64,000 nucleotides of DNA from Paracoccaceae bacterium (GCA_016936395.1 JAFGXY010000002.1:1-64000); one strand, 5' to 3'; positions 16,111-24,611 are shown, counted from the stretch's first letter. The notes: generated by a model not told the origin, from the sequence alone. Translations and numbers: made by a program.

Positions 16111-16938
16111 ATGATGATGCAACTTGATCTGATAAACCGCCGCGGACTGGTGCTTCTGGGCTGCGGCAAGATGGGCTCGGCCCTGCTGGAAGGCTGGATC
16201 AGCCGGGGCCTGTCGCTGGGGGCGACATGGGTGGTGGACCCGCAACCGTCGGACTGGGTCAAGGGGCTTGTGCGCAAGGGCATACACCTTAACGATGGCA
16301 TGCCCGAAGCCCCCGCCGTTGTGCTGATTGCGGTCAAGCCGCAGATGATGGGCGAGGCCCTGCCGCAGATTGCGGGCTTGGGTGGCGGCGAGACGTTGAT
16401 CCTGACCGTGGCCGCCGGCACCACGATTGCCAGTTATGAGGCAGTGTTCGGTGCCGGAGCCCGCATCGTGCGCGCCATGCCAAACACGCCCGCTGCCGTC
16501 GGGCGCGGGATCACCGCCATCATCGGCAATGCGGCCACCAGCGCCAGCGATCTGGACCTTGCCGAAGACCTGCTGTCTGCTGTGGGCCAAGTGGTCCGGC
16601 TGGACGGTGAACATCAGATGGACGCGGTCACCGCCATGTCCGGTTCTGGTCCGGCCTATGTGTTTCACCTGATCGAGGCGCTTGCAGCGGCAGGCGTGGC
16701 CGAAGGTCTGCCCGAGGCCATGGCGATGCAACTGGCCCGCGCCACCGTCACCGGGGCCGGTGAGTTGGCGTATCGCGCGCCGGAAACGGCTGCGCAGTTG
16801 CGCATCAACGTCACCTCACCCGGCGGCACCACGGCGGCGGCTCTGTCGGTTCTGATGGACCCGGAAACCGGCTTTGCGCCACTGCTGCGCCGCGCGGTCA
16901 AGGCGGCGGCTGACCGGGGGCGGGAGTTGGGCAAATGA
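16111..16938 (+). CDS. proC: Pyrroline-5-carboxylate reductase
   Basis: Last step of proline synthesis: reduces pyrroline-5-carboxylate to proline with NAD(P)H. A 275-residue cytoplasmic protein of usual length. The Rossmann start LLGCGKMGSALLEGW, VRAMPNTPAAVG near residue 118 and the C-terminal signature around MSGSGPAYVFHLIEAL and TSPGGTTAAALSVL are all present. Three consecutive ATG codons (16111, 16114, 16117) follow GACGGGG, so the exact start is uncertain by two residues. It follows ybjN by 22 bases and overlaps the csaA-like gene by four bases. Confidence 0.95.
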   Translation: MMMQLDLINRRGLVLLGCGKMGSALLEGWISRGLSLGATWVVDPQPSDWVKGLVRKGIHLNDGMPEAPAVVLIAVKPQMMGEALPQIAGLGGGETLILTVAAGTTIASYEAVFGAGARIVRAMPNTPAAVGRGITAIIGNAATSASDLDLAEDLLSAVGQVVRLDGEHQMDAVTAMSGSGPAYVFHLIEALAAAGVAEGLPEAMAMQLARATVTGAGELAYRAPETAAQLRINVTSPGGTTAAALSVLMDPETGFAPLLRRAVKAAADRGRELGK

Positions 16939-17267
16939 TTACCCATGACGATTTCCAGCGGATTGATATCCGCGTTGGCACCATCACCCGCGCCGAACCC
17001 TTTCCCGAGGCGCGCAAACCGGCCATCAAACTGTGGGTCGATTTCGGGTCCGGGATCGGCGAGAAACGCTCCAGCGCGCAGATCACCCGCCACTACGCGC
17101 CCGAAGCCCTGATCGGGCGGCAGGTGCTGGGCGTGGTCAACTTCCCGCCGCGCCAGATCGGAAAAGTGCTGTCCGAAGTCCTTATCCTTGGTGTGCCGGA
17201 CGAGGATGGCGAAGTTGTTCTGCTGACGCCAGATCAAACCGTGCCCGATGGCGGAAGGATGTTTTGA
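16935..17267 (+). CDS. csaA: tRNA-binding protein, CsaA-like
   Basis: A 110-residue protein made of a single OB-fold tRNA-binding domain, as in CsaA and the C-terminus of some methionyl-tRNA synthetases. Visible signature: FQRIDIRVGTITRAEPFPEA at the start, then KRSSAQIT and VLGVVNFPPRQIG. CsaA was described as an export-related chaperone in Bacillus; whether it is so here is not known. ATGA overlap with proC and a TGATG overlap with the next gene indicate one operon. Confidence 0.85.
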   Translation: MITHDDFQRIDIRVGTITRAEPFPEARKPAIKLWVDFGSGIGEKRSSAQITRHYAPEALIGRQVLGVVNFPPRQIGKVLSEVLILGVPDEDGEVVLLTPDQTVPDGGRMF

Positions 17268-18214
17268 TGAAGCTCTTGATCACCCGGCCCTTGCCCGATG
17301 CCGTGATGCACGCCGCGCGCGCGCAGTTTGACGTGACCGCCCGCGCCAGCACCCTGCCCCTGACGGCGGCGGAATTGCGCAACAGCCTGCGCGACTTTGA
17401 CCTGATCCTGCCCACGCTGGGCGACCGCTATCAGGCAGATGTCTTTGCCGATGTGCCGGCCCCGCGCGCGCGCCTGCTGGCCAATTTCGGCGTGGGCTAC
17501 AACCACATCGACGTGACCGCCGCCCAGGCCGCCGGTCTGGCCGTCAGCAACACGCCCGGTGCCGTGACCGACGCCACCGCCGACATCGCCCTGACGCTGA
17601 TCCTGATGACCGCCCGCCGCGCCGGCGAGGGCGAACGGCTGGTCCGCGCCGGCCAATGGGAAGGCTGGCACCCGACGCAACTTCTGGGGATGCATGTGTC
17701 GGGCAAGCGGCTTGGCATCATTGGCTTGGGCCGGATCGGTCGCGCCATTGCCCGCCGCGCCCAGGCGGGCTTCGGGATGCAGGTGGTGTCTTACAACCGC
17801 TCGCCGGTGGCCGATCCGGGCGTGCCCGCCCGACAGGTGCCGATGGCCGAGGCGATGGCAGCCGATATCGTGGTGGTCGCCGTGCCGGGGGGGGCTGCAA
17901 CCCATCACCTGATCAATGCCGATGCCCTGTCGCTGATGCAGCCCCATGCTCTCCTGATCAACATCAGCCGCGGCGATGTGGTGGACGAGACCGCCTTGAT
18001 CGCAGCGCTTCAGACCGGGGCCATTGCCGGGGCCGGGCTGGATGTCTACGAACACGAACCGCAGGTTCCCGCCGCCCTGTGCGCGATGGAAAATGTCGCC
18101 CTGCTGCCGCATCTGGGTACTGCGGCGCTGGAGGTCCGCACGGCCATGGGCCTGATGGCGGTCGCCAATCTGAAGGCCTTTGCCGAGGGTGCGCCGTTGC
18201 CAAACGCTGTGTGA
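17267..18214 (+). CDS. D-isomer specific 2-hydroxyacid dehydrogenase (glyoxylate/hydroxypyruvate reductase type)
   Basis: A 315-residue NAD(P)-dependent enzyme reducing 2-oxoacids such as glyoxylate or hydroxypyruvate. The start at 17267 overlaps the stop of csaA. Motifs: NFGVGYNHID near residue 70, the nucleotide-binding GLGRIGRAIARRA near residue 152, the catalytic arginine in INISRGDVVDE, the glutamate in DVYEHEP and the histidine in LLPHLGTAA. Substrate cannot be read from sequence. Followed by an inverted-repeat element that may end the transcript. Confidence 0.9.
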   Translation: MKLLITRPLPDAVMHAARAQFDVTARASTLPLTAAELRNSLRDFDLILPTLGDRYQADVFADVPAPRARLLANFGVGYNHIDVTAAQAAGLAVSNTPGAVTDATADIALTLILMTARRAGEGERLVRAGQWEGWHPTQLLGMHVSGKRLGIIGLGRIGRAIARRAQAGFGMQVVSYNRSPVADPGVPARQVPMAEAMAADIVVVAVPGGAATHHLINADALSLMQPHALLINISRGDVVDETALIAALQTGAIAGAGLDVYEHEPQVPAALCAMENVALLPHLGTAALEVRTAMGLMAVANLKAFAEGAPLPNAV

Positions 18215-18221
18215 GCCGATG

Positions 18222-18305
18222 TTTGCTGCTTGGAAAAATACTCCCCGCGGAGCGACCCTCGGCATCCGTCGAAGCCTCCGGCGGGAGTATTTGGCAAGCA
18301 GCAAA
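18222..18305. repeat. Inverted pair of a 22-23 bp intergenic repeat (copy pair 1)
   Basis: Two copies of a repeat with sense GGAGTATTT-(2-4)-AAGCAGCAAA face each other: the minus-sense copy at 18222-18244 and the plus-sense copy at 18284-18305. The pair could form a long cruciform or RNA hairpin after the dehydrogenase gene. Near-identical copies occur at 52.4 kb and a variant pair at 24.4 kb, in each case beside a GC-rich hairpin. This marks it as a dispersed repeat family rather than a simple terminator. Confidence 0.8.
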
Positions 18306-18350
18306 ACCCTCAGGGCTTCGACTGGAAGTGCTGGTCCGTGGCAACGCCGG

Positions 18351-18375
18351 CCGCGGGGGCTCGATGCCCCCGCGG
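18351..18375. repeat. GC-rich perfect hairpin with loop TCGAT
   Basis: A 10-bp perfect stem, CCGCGGGGGC at 18351-18360 with GCCCCCGCGG at 18366-18375, closing a 5-base loop TCGAT. The loop is the reverse complement of the ATCGA loop in the hairpin at 52294-52330, so the two are related elements in opposite orientation. No T-run follows. It lies 26 bases before the sulfotransferase start. Confidence 0.75.
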
Positions 18376-18400
18376 GCGGCTCTCGTCGTCTGGTCACGGC

Positions 18401-19057
18401 ATGATCATTTCCCCAGGGCGGCGGTTCATCTTTGTGCATATCCCCAAGACCGGCGGCACGGCGCTGTCGATCGCGCTTGAGGCACGGGCCTTGAAGGATG
18501 ACATCCTGATCGGCGACACGCCAAAAGCCCGGGCGCGCAAGGGTCGGTTACAGGGCGTCAAGGCGGCGGGGCGGCTGTGGAAACATTCCACCCTGGCCGA
18601 TATTGACGGGCTGGTGACGCGAGAAGACGTTGCCAGTTTCTTCACCTTCACATTGGTGCGCAATCCATGGGATCGGGCGGTCAGCTATTACCACTGGCTG
18701 CGCGCGCAGTCATTTTCCCATCCGTCAGTGGGTCTGGCCAGGTCGCATGACTTCTCGGGCTTTCTCAACCATCCGCAAACCCGGATCGGATTTCAGCTAT
18801 GGCCTTACGGCGCCTATATGCGCGATGCCGCGGGCATGGAGCGCGCCCGCCAGTTCGTGCGGCTGGAGGTCTTGGCTGAAGACCTTGCCCCGTTCGAGGC
18901 GCATCTGGGGTTTCGTCTTGCGGTGCCGCGCGCGAACATGTCTGACCGCGACGCCGATTGGCGACGCTATTACAGCGCCACCGATGCCGCGCTGATCGCC
19001 GATCTCTGCGCCGAGGATATTGCGCGGTTTGGCTATGGCTTTGACGGGTTGAAATGA
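18401..19057 (+). CDS. Sulfotransferase family protein
   Basis: A 218-residue protein of the sulfotransferase-2 type, which moves sulfate from PAPS to sugars or other acceptors. The PAPS 5'-phosphosulfate loop is VHIPKTGGTAL (residues 11-21) and the 3'-phosphate site is TLVRNPWDRAVSYYH (about residues 83-97). The ATG at 18401 was chosen because the family starts a few residues before the loop. Both sides are intergenic, with repeats upstream, so it seems to stand alone. Acceptor unknown; cell-surface polysaccharide is a usual target. Confidence 0.85.
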   Translation: MIISPGRRFIFVHIPKTGGTALSIALEARALKDDILIGDTPKARARKGRLQGVKAAGRLWKHSTLADIDGLVTREDVASFFTFTLVRNPWDRAVSYYHWLRAQSFSHPSVGLARSHDFSGFLNHPQTRIGFQLWPYGAYMRDAAGMERARQFVRLEVLAEDLAPFEAHLGFRLAVPRANMSDRDADWRRYYSATDAALIADLCAEDIARFGYGFDGLK

Positions 19058-19190
19058 TCTTGACCGGTTTGCCATGCTTCCGCCGCGGTCGGGCCTCGTT
19101 GCAGCCTTGACGCAAATGTACCGGAAATTCTTGGCCGGTATCGTTTTCCGCCAAATCCGGGCAGCAACGGACAGGAAACAGGATCAGGGC

Positions 19191-19811
19191 ATGGTCTGGC
19201 TGGGGTCGCAACATGCAGAGCAGGCCGGGCCTTCGGTCGTGGCCGAAGGCATCCTTGCGACCACCCGCATTGCCACCCTGCAAGGTTGGGTTCCTGCCTC
19301 GGAGCTGGCGCCGGGCACGCAGGTTATGACCTTTGACGCCGGACCGCAGCCGATCTTGCGGGCTCAGCTTCTGGCTTTGTCCGAAGGGCCGGCCGCACTT
19401 TGGCCCGTGCTGGTGCCGCCTTGGGCACTGGACAACCGCGACGAAATAACCCTGCTTCCGGAACAGAAGCTGCTGATCGAAGCGGACCTTGCCGAGGTGT
19501 TGTTTGGCGATCCCTTCGCCTTGCTGCCGGCGCAGGCGCTGGAAGGCTGGCGCGGCATCACACGCTGCCGCCCGCCTGCCGGGTCTGGCGTGGTGCAGGT
19601 GCAATTTGCCAGTCCGCAAATCCTGTATGCCAGCCGGGCTGTCCTGCTGTCCTGTCCCGGTGCCGCAATCGACGCGACAGACTGGCATACGCCCGGTCAC
19701 ACGCCCTACACGCTGGCGCAAGCCCGGCATCTGGTGGCCTGCATGATCGCCGAAGAGGTAGGTGCTGCCCTGCGCGCGGCGGGCCAGCACCTGCCGGGCT
19801 TTTCGGCTTAG
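19191..19811 (+). CDS. Hint-domain protein lacking the catalytic cysteine
   Basis: A 206-residue protein from ATG 19191, preceded by an AGGAAACAGGA purine-rich site. The segment TRIATLQGWVPASELAPGTQ aligns with the start of Hint (hedgehog/intein) domains, and LLPEQKLLIEADLAEVLFG matches the family's LS-QHRVLL region. In the usual pattern C-F-A-A-G-T-R-I-A-T the cysteine position is glycine here, so autocleavage would not be expected. Convergent with fadJ, with stops overlapping by four bases. Compare the intact homologue at 48518-49540. Confidence 0.7.
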   Translation: MVWLGSQHAEQAGPSVVAEGILATTRIATLQGWVPASELAPGTQVMTFDAGPQPILRAQLLALSEGPAALWPVLVPPWALDNRDEITLLPEQKLLIEADLAEVLFGDPFALLPAQALEGWRGITRCRPPAGSGVVQVQFASPQILYASRAVLLSCPGAAIDATDWHTPGHTPYTLAQARHLVACMIAEEVGAALRAAGQHLPGFSA

Positions 19812-21994
19812 GCAGCCTTGAGGGCAGTCTTGCCGTAGAAGGTGGCCCCGGAGGCCGCCATGTCGTGCAACATCTTTGGCGCGGCAAACCGTGCGCCATA
19901 GGCACCTGTCAGCGCCGCGCAGATCTCGACCGCCCGAGCCGCGCCGATGATATCAAGCCAACCGAACGGCCCGCCCGACCATGGCGCAAAGCCCCAGCCA
20001 AGGATCGCGCCCACATCGCCTTCGCGGATGTCGGTCAGCACGCCATCTTCCAGAGCCCGCACCGCCTCCAGCACCTGCGCCATCAGCAGGCGGTGCTGAA
20101 CCAGCGTCAGGTCGGGCTGGTCCTTGGCGACCGGGTATTGGCGGGCCAGGCCCTCCCACAGCCCTTCGCGTTTGCCCGCAGCATCATAGGCATAAAAGCC
20201 CGCGTTGGCCTTCTTGCCCATGCGGCCCTGATCGGCCATCCAGAACAGCACCTCGTCCACGGCACCGTCAGGATAGGCGTCGCCCATGGCGGCACGGGTG
20301 GCCTTGGCGATCTTGACGCCCAGATCGATCGAGGTTTCATCGACCAGTTGCAGCGGACCCAGCGGCATGCCCACCAGTTTGGCGGCGTTCTCCACCAGCG
20401 CCGGTTCCACCCCTTCGGCCACCATGCGGATGCCTTCGTTGATGTAGGGGATGATGCAGCGGTTGGCATAGAAGAACCGCGCGTCGTTGACCACGATCGG
20501 GGTCTTGCGGATCTGGCGCACGAAATCCAGCGCCTTGGCCACGGCCCGGTCGCCGGTCTGTTTGCCGCGGATGATTTCCACCAGCATCATCTTGTCGACC
20601 GGCGAGAAGAAATGGATGCCGATGAACTGGTCCGGCCGCGCGCTTGCCTTGGCCAGCGACGAGATCGGCAAGGTCGAGGTGTTGGTGGCAAAGATGCAGT
20701 CGGGGCCAGTGGCGGCCTCGACCCGTGCCGTCACCTCGGCCTTGACCTTGGGGTCTTCGAACACCGCCTCAACGATCAGGTCACAGCCTGCAAGGGCGGC
20801 GTAATCGGTGGTGGCGGTGATGCGGGCCAGCACCTCGGCCTTTTTCTCGACCGTCACCTTCCGGCGGCTGATGCCCTTGTCCAGCAACCCCTCGGAGTAG
20901 GCGCGGCCGCGGTCGGCCGCGTCCTGGGCGGCGTCGATCAGCACCACCTCGATGTCGGCATTGGCGCTGACATAGGCGATGCCTGCCCCCATCATTCCGG
21001 CGCCGATGATGCCAACCTTCTTTACGGTCTGATCCGGGGCTTCGGGGCGGTTCGCGCCTTTTTCCAGCGCTTCCTTATTGATGAACAGGCTGCGGATCAT
21101 CGCCGTCGAGGACGGGTTCATCAGCACGGAGGTGAACTGCCGCGCCTCGATCTTCAGCGCAGTGTCGAAGGGCACCAGAGCGCCTTCATAGACCGCGCCC
21201 AGCAGGGCCTTGGCGGCGGGATAAACCCCCATGGTCTTGCCCAGCACCATGGCATTGGCCCCGACAAAGGTCATGTAACCCGCGGGGTGATAGGGTGTGC
21301 CGCCGGGCATCTTGTAGCCCTTGGCATCCCAGGGCTTGACCAGATCGGCCTCTTTGGCCGATAGCACCCAGTCCTTGGCGCGGGACAGCAGGTCTTCGGG
21401 TGCGACCACCTCGTCAATCAACCCGCCCGCCTTGGCGGCCTTCGGGTCGGACAGCTTGCCTTCCAGCAGGAAGGGGGCCGCCATCATCGCGCCCAGCTTG
21501 CGCACCAACCGGGTGGTGCCGCCCGCGCCGGGGAAGATGCCGACCATGATTTCCGGCAGGCCGATCTTGGCGCGCGGGTTGTCGGCGGCAATGATCCGAT
21601 GGCACGCCAGCGGCAGTTCCAGACCGATGCCCAGGGCAGTGCCGGGCAGGGCCGCCACAATCGGCTTGCCGCCTTTCAGGGACTTCGGGTCCATCCCGGC
21701 GCGTTCGATCTTGCGCAAGATGGCGTGCATCTGCATGACGCCGTTGAAAATCCCCTCGGCCCCGCCGTCTTCGCGCATCTTGGCGATCACGTTCAGATCC
21801 ATCCCACCGGCAAAATCCTTCTTGCCGCTGGTTATGATGATCCCTTTCACAGTCGCATCGGCAAGTGCGGTGTCGACATGCGCGTTCAGTTCTGCAAATC
21901 CCGCAAGGGACATCACGTTCATCGACTTGCCCGGCACATCCCAGGTGATGGTGGCAACGCCATCGGCGTCAACGGTCATGGTGAAATCGGTCAT
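19808..21994 (-). CDS. fadJ: Fatty acid oxidation multifunctional protein: enoyl-CoA hydratase / 3-hydroxyacyl-CoA dehydrogenase
   Basis: A 728-residue two-enzyme protein of beta-oxidation. The N-terminal crotonase part (residues 1 to about 190) hydrates enoyl-CoA; GLELPLACHRIIAADN and PEIMVGIFPGAGGTTRL are visible. The dehydrogenase part begins with the NAD loop VGIIGAGMMGAGIAYVS near residue 325, with the catalytic histidine in IGIHFFSPVDKM near residue 458. Length is normal for FadJ/FadB. Its start overlaps the stop of the NTF2-like gene by four bases, and the thiolase lies just before that, so the three are co-transcribed. Confidence 0.93.
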   Translation of the reverse strand: MTDFTMTVDADGVATITWDVPGKSMNVMSLAGFAELNAHVDTALADATVKGIIITSGKKDFAGGMDLNVIAKMREDGGAEGIFNGVMQMHAILRKIERAGMDPKSLKGGKPIVAALPGTALGIGLELPLACHRIIAADNPRAKIGLPEIMVGIFPGAGGTTRLVRKLGAMMAAPFLLEGKLSDPKAAKAGGLIDEVVAPEDLLSRAKDWVLSAKEADLVKPWDAKGYKMPGGTPYHPAGYMTFVGANAMVLGKTMGVYPAAKALLGAVYEGALVPFDTALKIEARQFTSVLMNPSSTAMIRSLFINKEALEKGANRPEAPDQTVKKVGIIGAGMMGAGIAYVSANADIEVVLIDAAQDAADRGRAYSEGLLDKGISRRKVTVEKKAEVLARITATTDYAALAGCDLIVEAVFEDPKVKAEVTARVEAATGPDCIFATNTSTLPISSLAKASARPDQFIGIHFFSPVDKMMLVEIIRGKQTGDRAVAKALDFVRQIRKTPIVVNDARFFYANRCIIPYINEGIRMVAEGVEPALVENAAKLVGMPLGPLQLVDETSIDLGVKIAKATRAAMGDAYPDGAVDEVLFWMADQGRMGKKANAGFYAYDAAGKREGLWEGLARQYPVAKDQPDLTLVQHRLLMAQVLEAVRALEDGVLTDIREGDVGAILGWGFAPWSGGPFGWLDIIGAARAVEICAALTGAYGARFAAPKMLHDMAASGATFYGKTALKAA

Positions 21995-22440
21995 TGATCC
22001 GGTCCTTTCAGAGGGTCGGTATTGGCAAGGCTGGGCATCACAAGTGGCCAGCGGGAATTGGCAAGGGCGTTGGTGATTGAGGCCGCGCGCCAGCGACCGG
22101 CCTCTCGGCGCAGGGTGATTTGCGACTGGAACGGGTCATTGACCCGCATCCCATCGGCAATCAGATGGGTGACATAGCGCCCCGAGATCAGCTCTTGGTC
22201 GATCGCCTGGGCACTTTCGACAAGGCGGATGTAATCGGTCACCCGCTGGGTCCGCAGCATCAGGCGAAAGGCGTCAAAGCCGCTGCGCAGCCCGTCTTCG
22301 GTGGTGACGGACAGGTTGGTTGTGTGCGTTACCAGATGCAGCGGAAGCACCACGCCGTCGCGATAGCGCGGATAATCATCGCTCATCACCGCGGCGGCAA
22401 TGTCATCCAGATAGTCCTGAAGGATGCGGACCGCCTGCAT
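21991..22440 (-). CDS. NTF2-like small protein in the beta-oxidation operon, function unknown
   Basis: A 149-residue protein between thiolase and fadJ, ATGA-overlapping fadJ and only six bases after the thiolase stop. It begins with a helix (ILQDYLDDIAAAVMSDDY) and continues with curved beta strands (RVNDPFQSQITLRREAGRW near residues 102-120), the layout of NTF2/SnoaL-like cone folds. No catalytic motif can be assigned. The coupling suggests a role tied to acyl-CoA metabolism, but this is inference only. Confidence 0.7.
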   Translation of the reverse strand: MQAVRILQDYLDDIAAAVMSDDYPRYRDGVVLPLHLVTHTTNLSVTTEDGLRSGFDAFRLMLRTQRVTDYIRLVESAQAIDQELISGRYVTHLIADGMRVNDPFQSQITLRREAGRWRAASITNALANSRWPLVMPSLANTDPLKGPDQ

Positions 22441-22446
22441 GGCCGG

Positions 22447-23658
22447 TCACACCCGCTCGATGATGGTCGCGGCCCCCATGCCCGACGCGATGCACAAGGT
22501 GGCCAGACCCACGCCCTTGCCGCTGCGCTCCAACTCGTCCAGCAAGGTGCCGATGATGATGGCCCCGGTGGCGCCCAGCGGATGGCCCATGGCGATGGCC
22601 CCGCCATTGACGTTGACCACGCCCGGGTCCACGTCAAAGGCCTGCATGAAGCGCAAGACGACGGCGGCAAAGGCCTCGTTCACCTCGAAAAGGTCGATGT
22701 CGCTGATCGCCATGCCCGCATCGCGCAGGATTTTCTCGGTCACCGGCACCGGGCCGGTCAGCATGATGGTTGGGTCGGTGCCGATCTTGGCCGTCGCCCG
22801 GATGCGGGCGCGCGGCGTCAAGCCATGGGCCCGGCCAAACTCGGCACTGCCGATCAGCAAAGCCGCAGCACCATCAACGATGCCGGATGAGTTGCCCGCG
22901 TGGTGGATGTGGTTGATCCGCTCCAAATGCGGGTATTTCATCAGCGCGATCCTGTCAAAGCCGGGCATCACCTCGCCCATGTCCTTGAACGCGGGCTTCA
23001 GCGCCCCAAGCGCCTGCATGTCGGTGCCGGGCCGCATGTATTCGTCGGTGGCAAGGATCGGCAGGCCGTTCTGGTCACGAATGGTCAGGATCGACTTGGC
23101 AAAGCGGTTGTCCGCCCATGCCGCGGCCGCCCGGCGCTGCGATTCCACCCCCAGCGCATCGACCTGATCGCGGGTGAAACCGTATTGCGTGGCGATGATG
23201 TCTGCGGAAATGCCCTGCGGCACGAAATAGGTTTTCATCGCCAGCGACGGGTCAACCGCAATCGCGGCGCCATCGCTTCCCATGGCGACACGGCCCATCA
23301 TCTCGACCCCGCCCGCTATATAGGCGGCGCCCGCGCCACCCCTGATCTGGTTGGCGGCAAGGTTCACTGCCTCCATCCCACTGGCGCAAAAGCGGTTGAT
23401 CGCAAGGCCGGGGATCCGCTCGTCCAGATCCGACAGCAACACCGCCGAGCGTGCAAGGCAACCGCCCTGTTCCCCAACCTGAGTGACGTTGCCCCAGATC
23501 ACATCCTCGACCGCGTGCCCGTCCAGCCCGTTGCGTTCCTTGACCGCGTTCAACACCTTGGCCGACAACGCGACCGAGGTCAGTTCGTGCAAGGCCCCGT
23601 CCGGGCGTCCCTTGCCGCGCGGGGACCGAACGGCATCATAGATATAGGCGTCTGACAT
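22447..23658 (-). CDS. fadA: Acetyl-CoA C-acyltransferase (thiolase)
   Basis: A 403-residue thiolase that splits 3-ketoacyl-CoA in the last step of beta-oxidation. AAGGAGACC lies before the ATG. The nucleophilic cysteine sits in NRFCASGMEAV near residue 90, the histidine in NGGAIAMGHPLGATGA near residue 355 and the second cysteine in LATLCIASGMGAA near the C-terminus. It heads the coupled unit with the NTF2-like gene and fadJ. FadA and FadI types cannot be separated by eye. Confidence 0.93.
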   Translation of the reverse strand: MSDAYIYDAVRSPRGKGRPDGALHELTSVALSAKVLNAVKERNGLDGHAVEDVIWGNVTQVGEQGGCLARSAVLLSDLDERIPGLAINRFCASGMEAVNLAANQIRGGAGAAYIAGGVEMMGRVAMGSDGAAIAVDPSLAMKTYFVPQGISADIIATQYGFTRDQVDALGVESQRRAAAAWADNRFAKSILTIRDQNGLPILATDEYMRPGTDMQALGALKPAFKDMGEVMPGFDRIALMKYPHLERINHIHHAGNSSGIVDGAAALLIGSAEFGRAHGLTPRARIRATAKIGTDPTIMLTGPVPVTEKILRDAGMAISDIDLFEVNEAFAAVVLRFMQAFDVDPGVVNVNGGAIAMGHPLGATGAIIIGTLLDELERSGKGVGLATLCIASGMGAATIIERV

Positions 23659-23670
23659 GCGATGGTCTCC

Positions 23671-24312
23671 TTATGCCCGGTCCGACGGATTGCCGGGCAT
23701 CAATTCATAGGGGTGTTTCCAACCGGGAAGGGCGCTGATGCGTTCCAGCCAGGCGTCGATATGGGGCCAGTCCTTGCAGTCAAAGCCAAAGGGTTCGGGG
23801 TAGAACAGATAGCCGCAGCAGGACAGATCGGCGATGGTGATCGCCTCGCCCACCAGCCAGGCATGACTGGCCAGATGGTCATTCAGCACGGTGTAGGCGG
23901 CTTTCAGACGGCCTTGCTGGAACGCAATCACCTCGGCCGGGCGCTTGTCGGCGGGCAGGAAATTCATCAGGAATCGCGTGCTGCCGGCCAACCCCGACAG
24001 CTTGTGATTGTCCCAGAACATCCAGCGCAACACCTCGCGCCGGGCAATGGCCGAACGGCCACCCAGCTTGCCAGAACGGGAACTGACGTAATCCAGAATC
24101 GCCCCGGACTGGCTGAGAGTCATGTCGCCATCCACCAGAACCGGCACCTCCCCCATCGGGTTCAGCGCGCGGAACGCGTCGGTCCGGGTCTCGCCGCCGA
24201 AGAAGTCAACAAACACCGGCTGCCAGTCGACCTCGGCAAAGGTCAGCGCCAGCGCCACCTTGTAGGCATTGCCACTTTCGCCAAAGCAGTAAAGCATCGC
24301 CACCATTGCCAT
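23671..24312 (-). CDS. Glutathione S-transferase family protein
   Basis: A 213-residue cytosolic protein. The ATG at 24312 follows GGGAGGGCCG; a second in-frame ATG six bases on is also possible. The N-terminal thioredoxin-like domain shows LYCFGESGNAYKVALAL and NPMGEVPVLVDGDMTLSQSG with the cis-proline, and the C-terminal helical domain has LVGEAITIADLSCCGYLF. It lies just before the thiolase on the same strand (12-base gap), so it may be part of the beta-oxidation operon. Substrate unknown. Confidence 0.88.
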   Translation of the reverse strand: MAMVAMLYCFGESGNAYKVALALTFAEVDWQPVFVDFFGGETRTDAFRALNPMGEVPVLVDGDMTLSQSGAILDYVSSRSGKLGGRSAIARREVLRWMFWDNHKLSGLAGSTRFLMNFLPADKRPAEVIAFQQGRLKAAYTVLNDHLASHAWLVGEAITIADLSCCGYLFYPEPFGFDCKDWPHIDAWLERISALPGWKHPYELMPGNPSDRA

Positions 24313-24338
24313 CGGCCCTCCCAGACCTGCCGTTGCAA

Positions 24339-24574
24339 GCGGGGGTTTCACACCCCCGCACCCCCGTGGGGTATTTCTTCCAAGAGGAATAAGGCTTTTT
24401 TAACCTTGTTCCGGTCTTCTGGTCCTGCGGTACAGGCTGGGGAGCCGATGACCGCCCAAGGGGAAGCTGATGCTTCCAACGCCCCGCCCTGACAAACCGA
24501 CAGGATCGGTGGGTGATTCAGGGTGGGGCACCCCCATCGCTTGACCCGCCGTTTCCTCTTGGCCCAAATACCCC
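24339..24574. repeat. Variant inverted repeat pair plus GC-rich hairpin (copy pair 3)
   Basis: This 300-base gap between the GST and a small gene holds three elements. A hairpin with stem GCGGGGGT/ACCCCCGC (24339-24359, loop TTCAC) is followed by a plus-sense repeat GGGGTATTT-(4)-CCAAGAGGAA at 24368-24389 and its minus-sense partner at 24553-24574. The repeat is a variant of the copies at 18.2 and 52.4 kb. The TTCAC loop and its ACCCCC stem recur, in opposite orientation, at 32558-32578. No gene is seen in the gap. Confidence 0.7.
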
Positions 24575-24611
24575 CGCCGGAGGCATCCGAAATCAACCAA
24601 GGGGCGCGCCG

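Noticed and set aside
19400-21364. 654-residue plus-strand frame opposite fadJ
   Set aside because: His-, Gly- and Asp-rich antisense translation of a certain fadJ gene.
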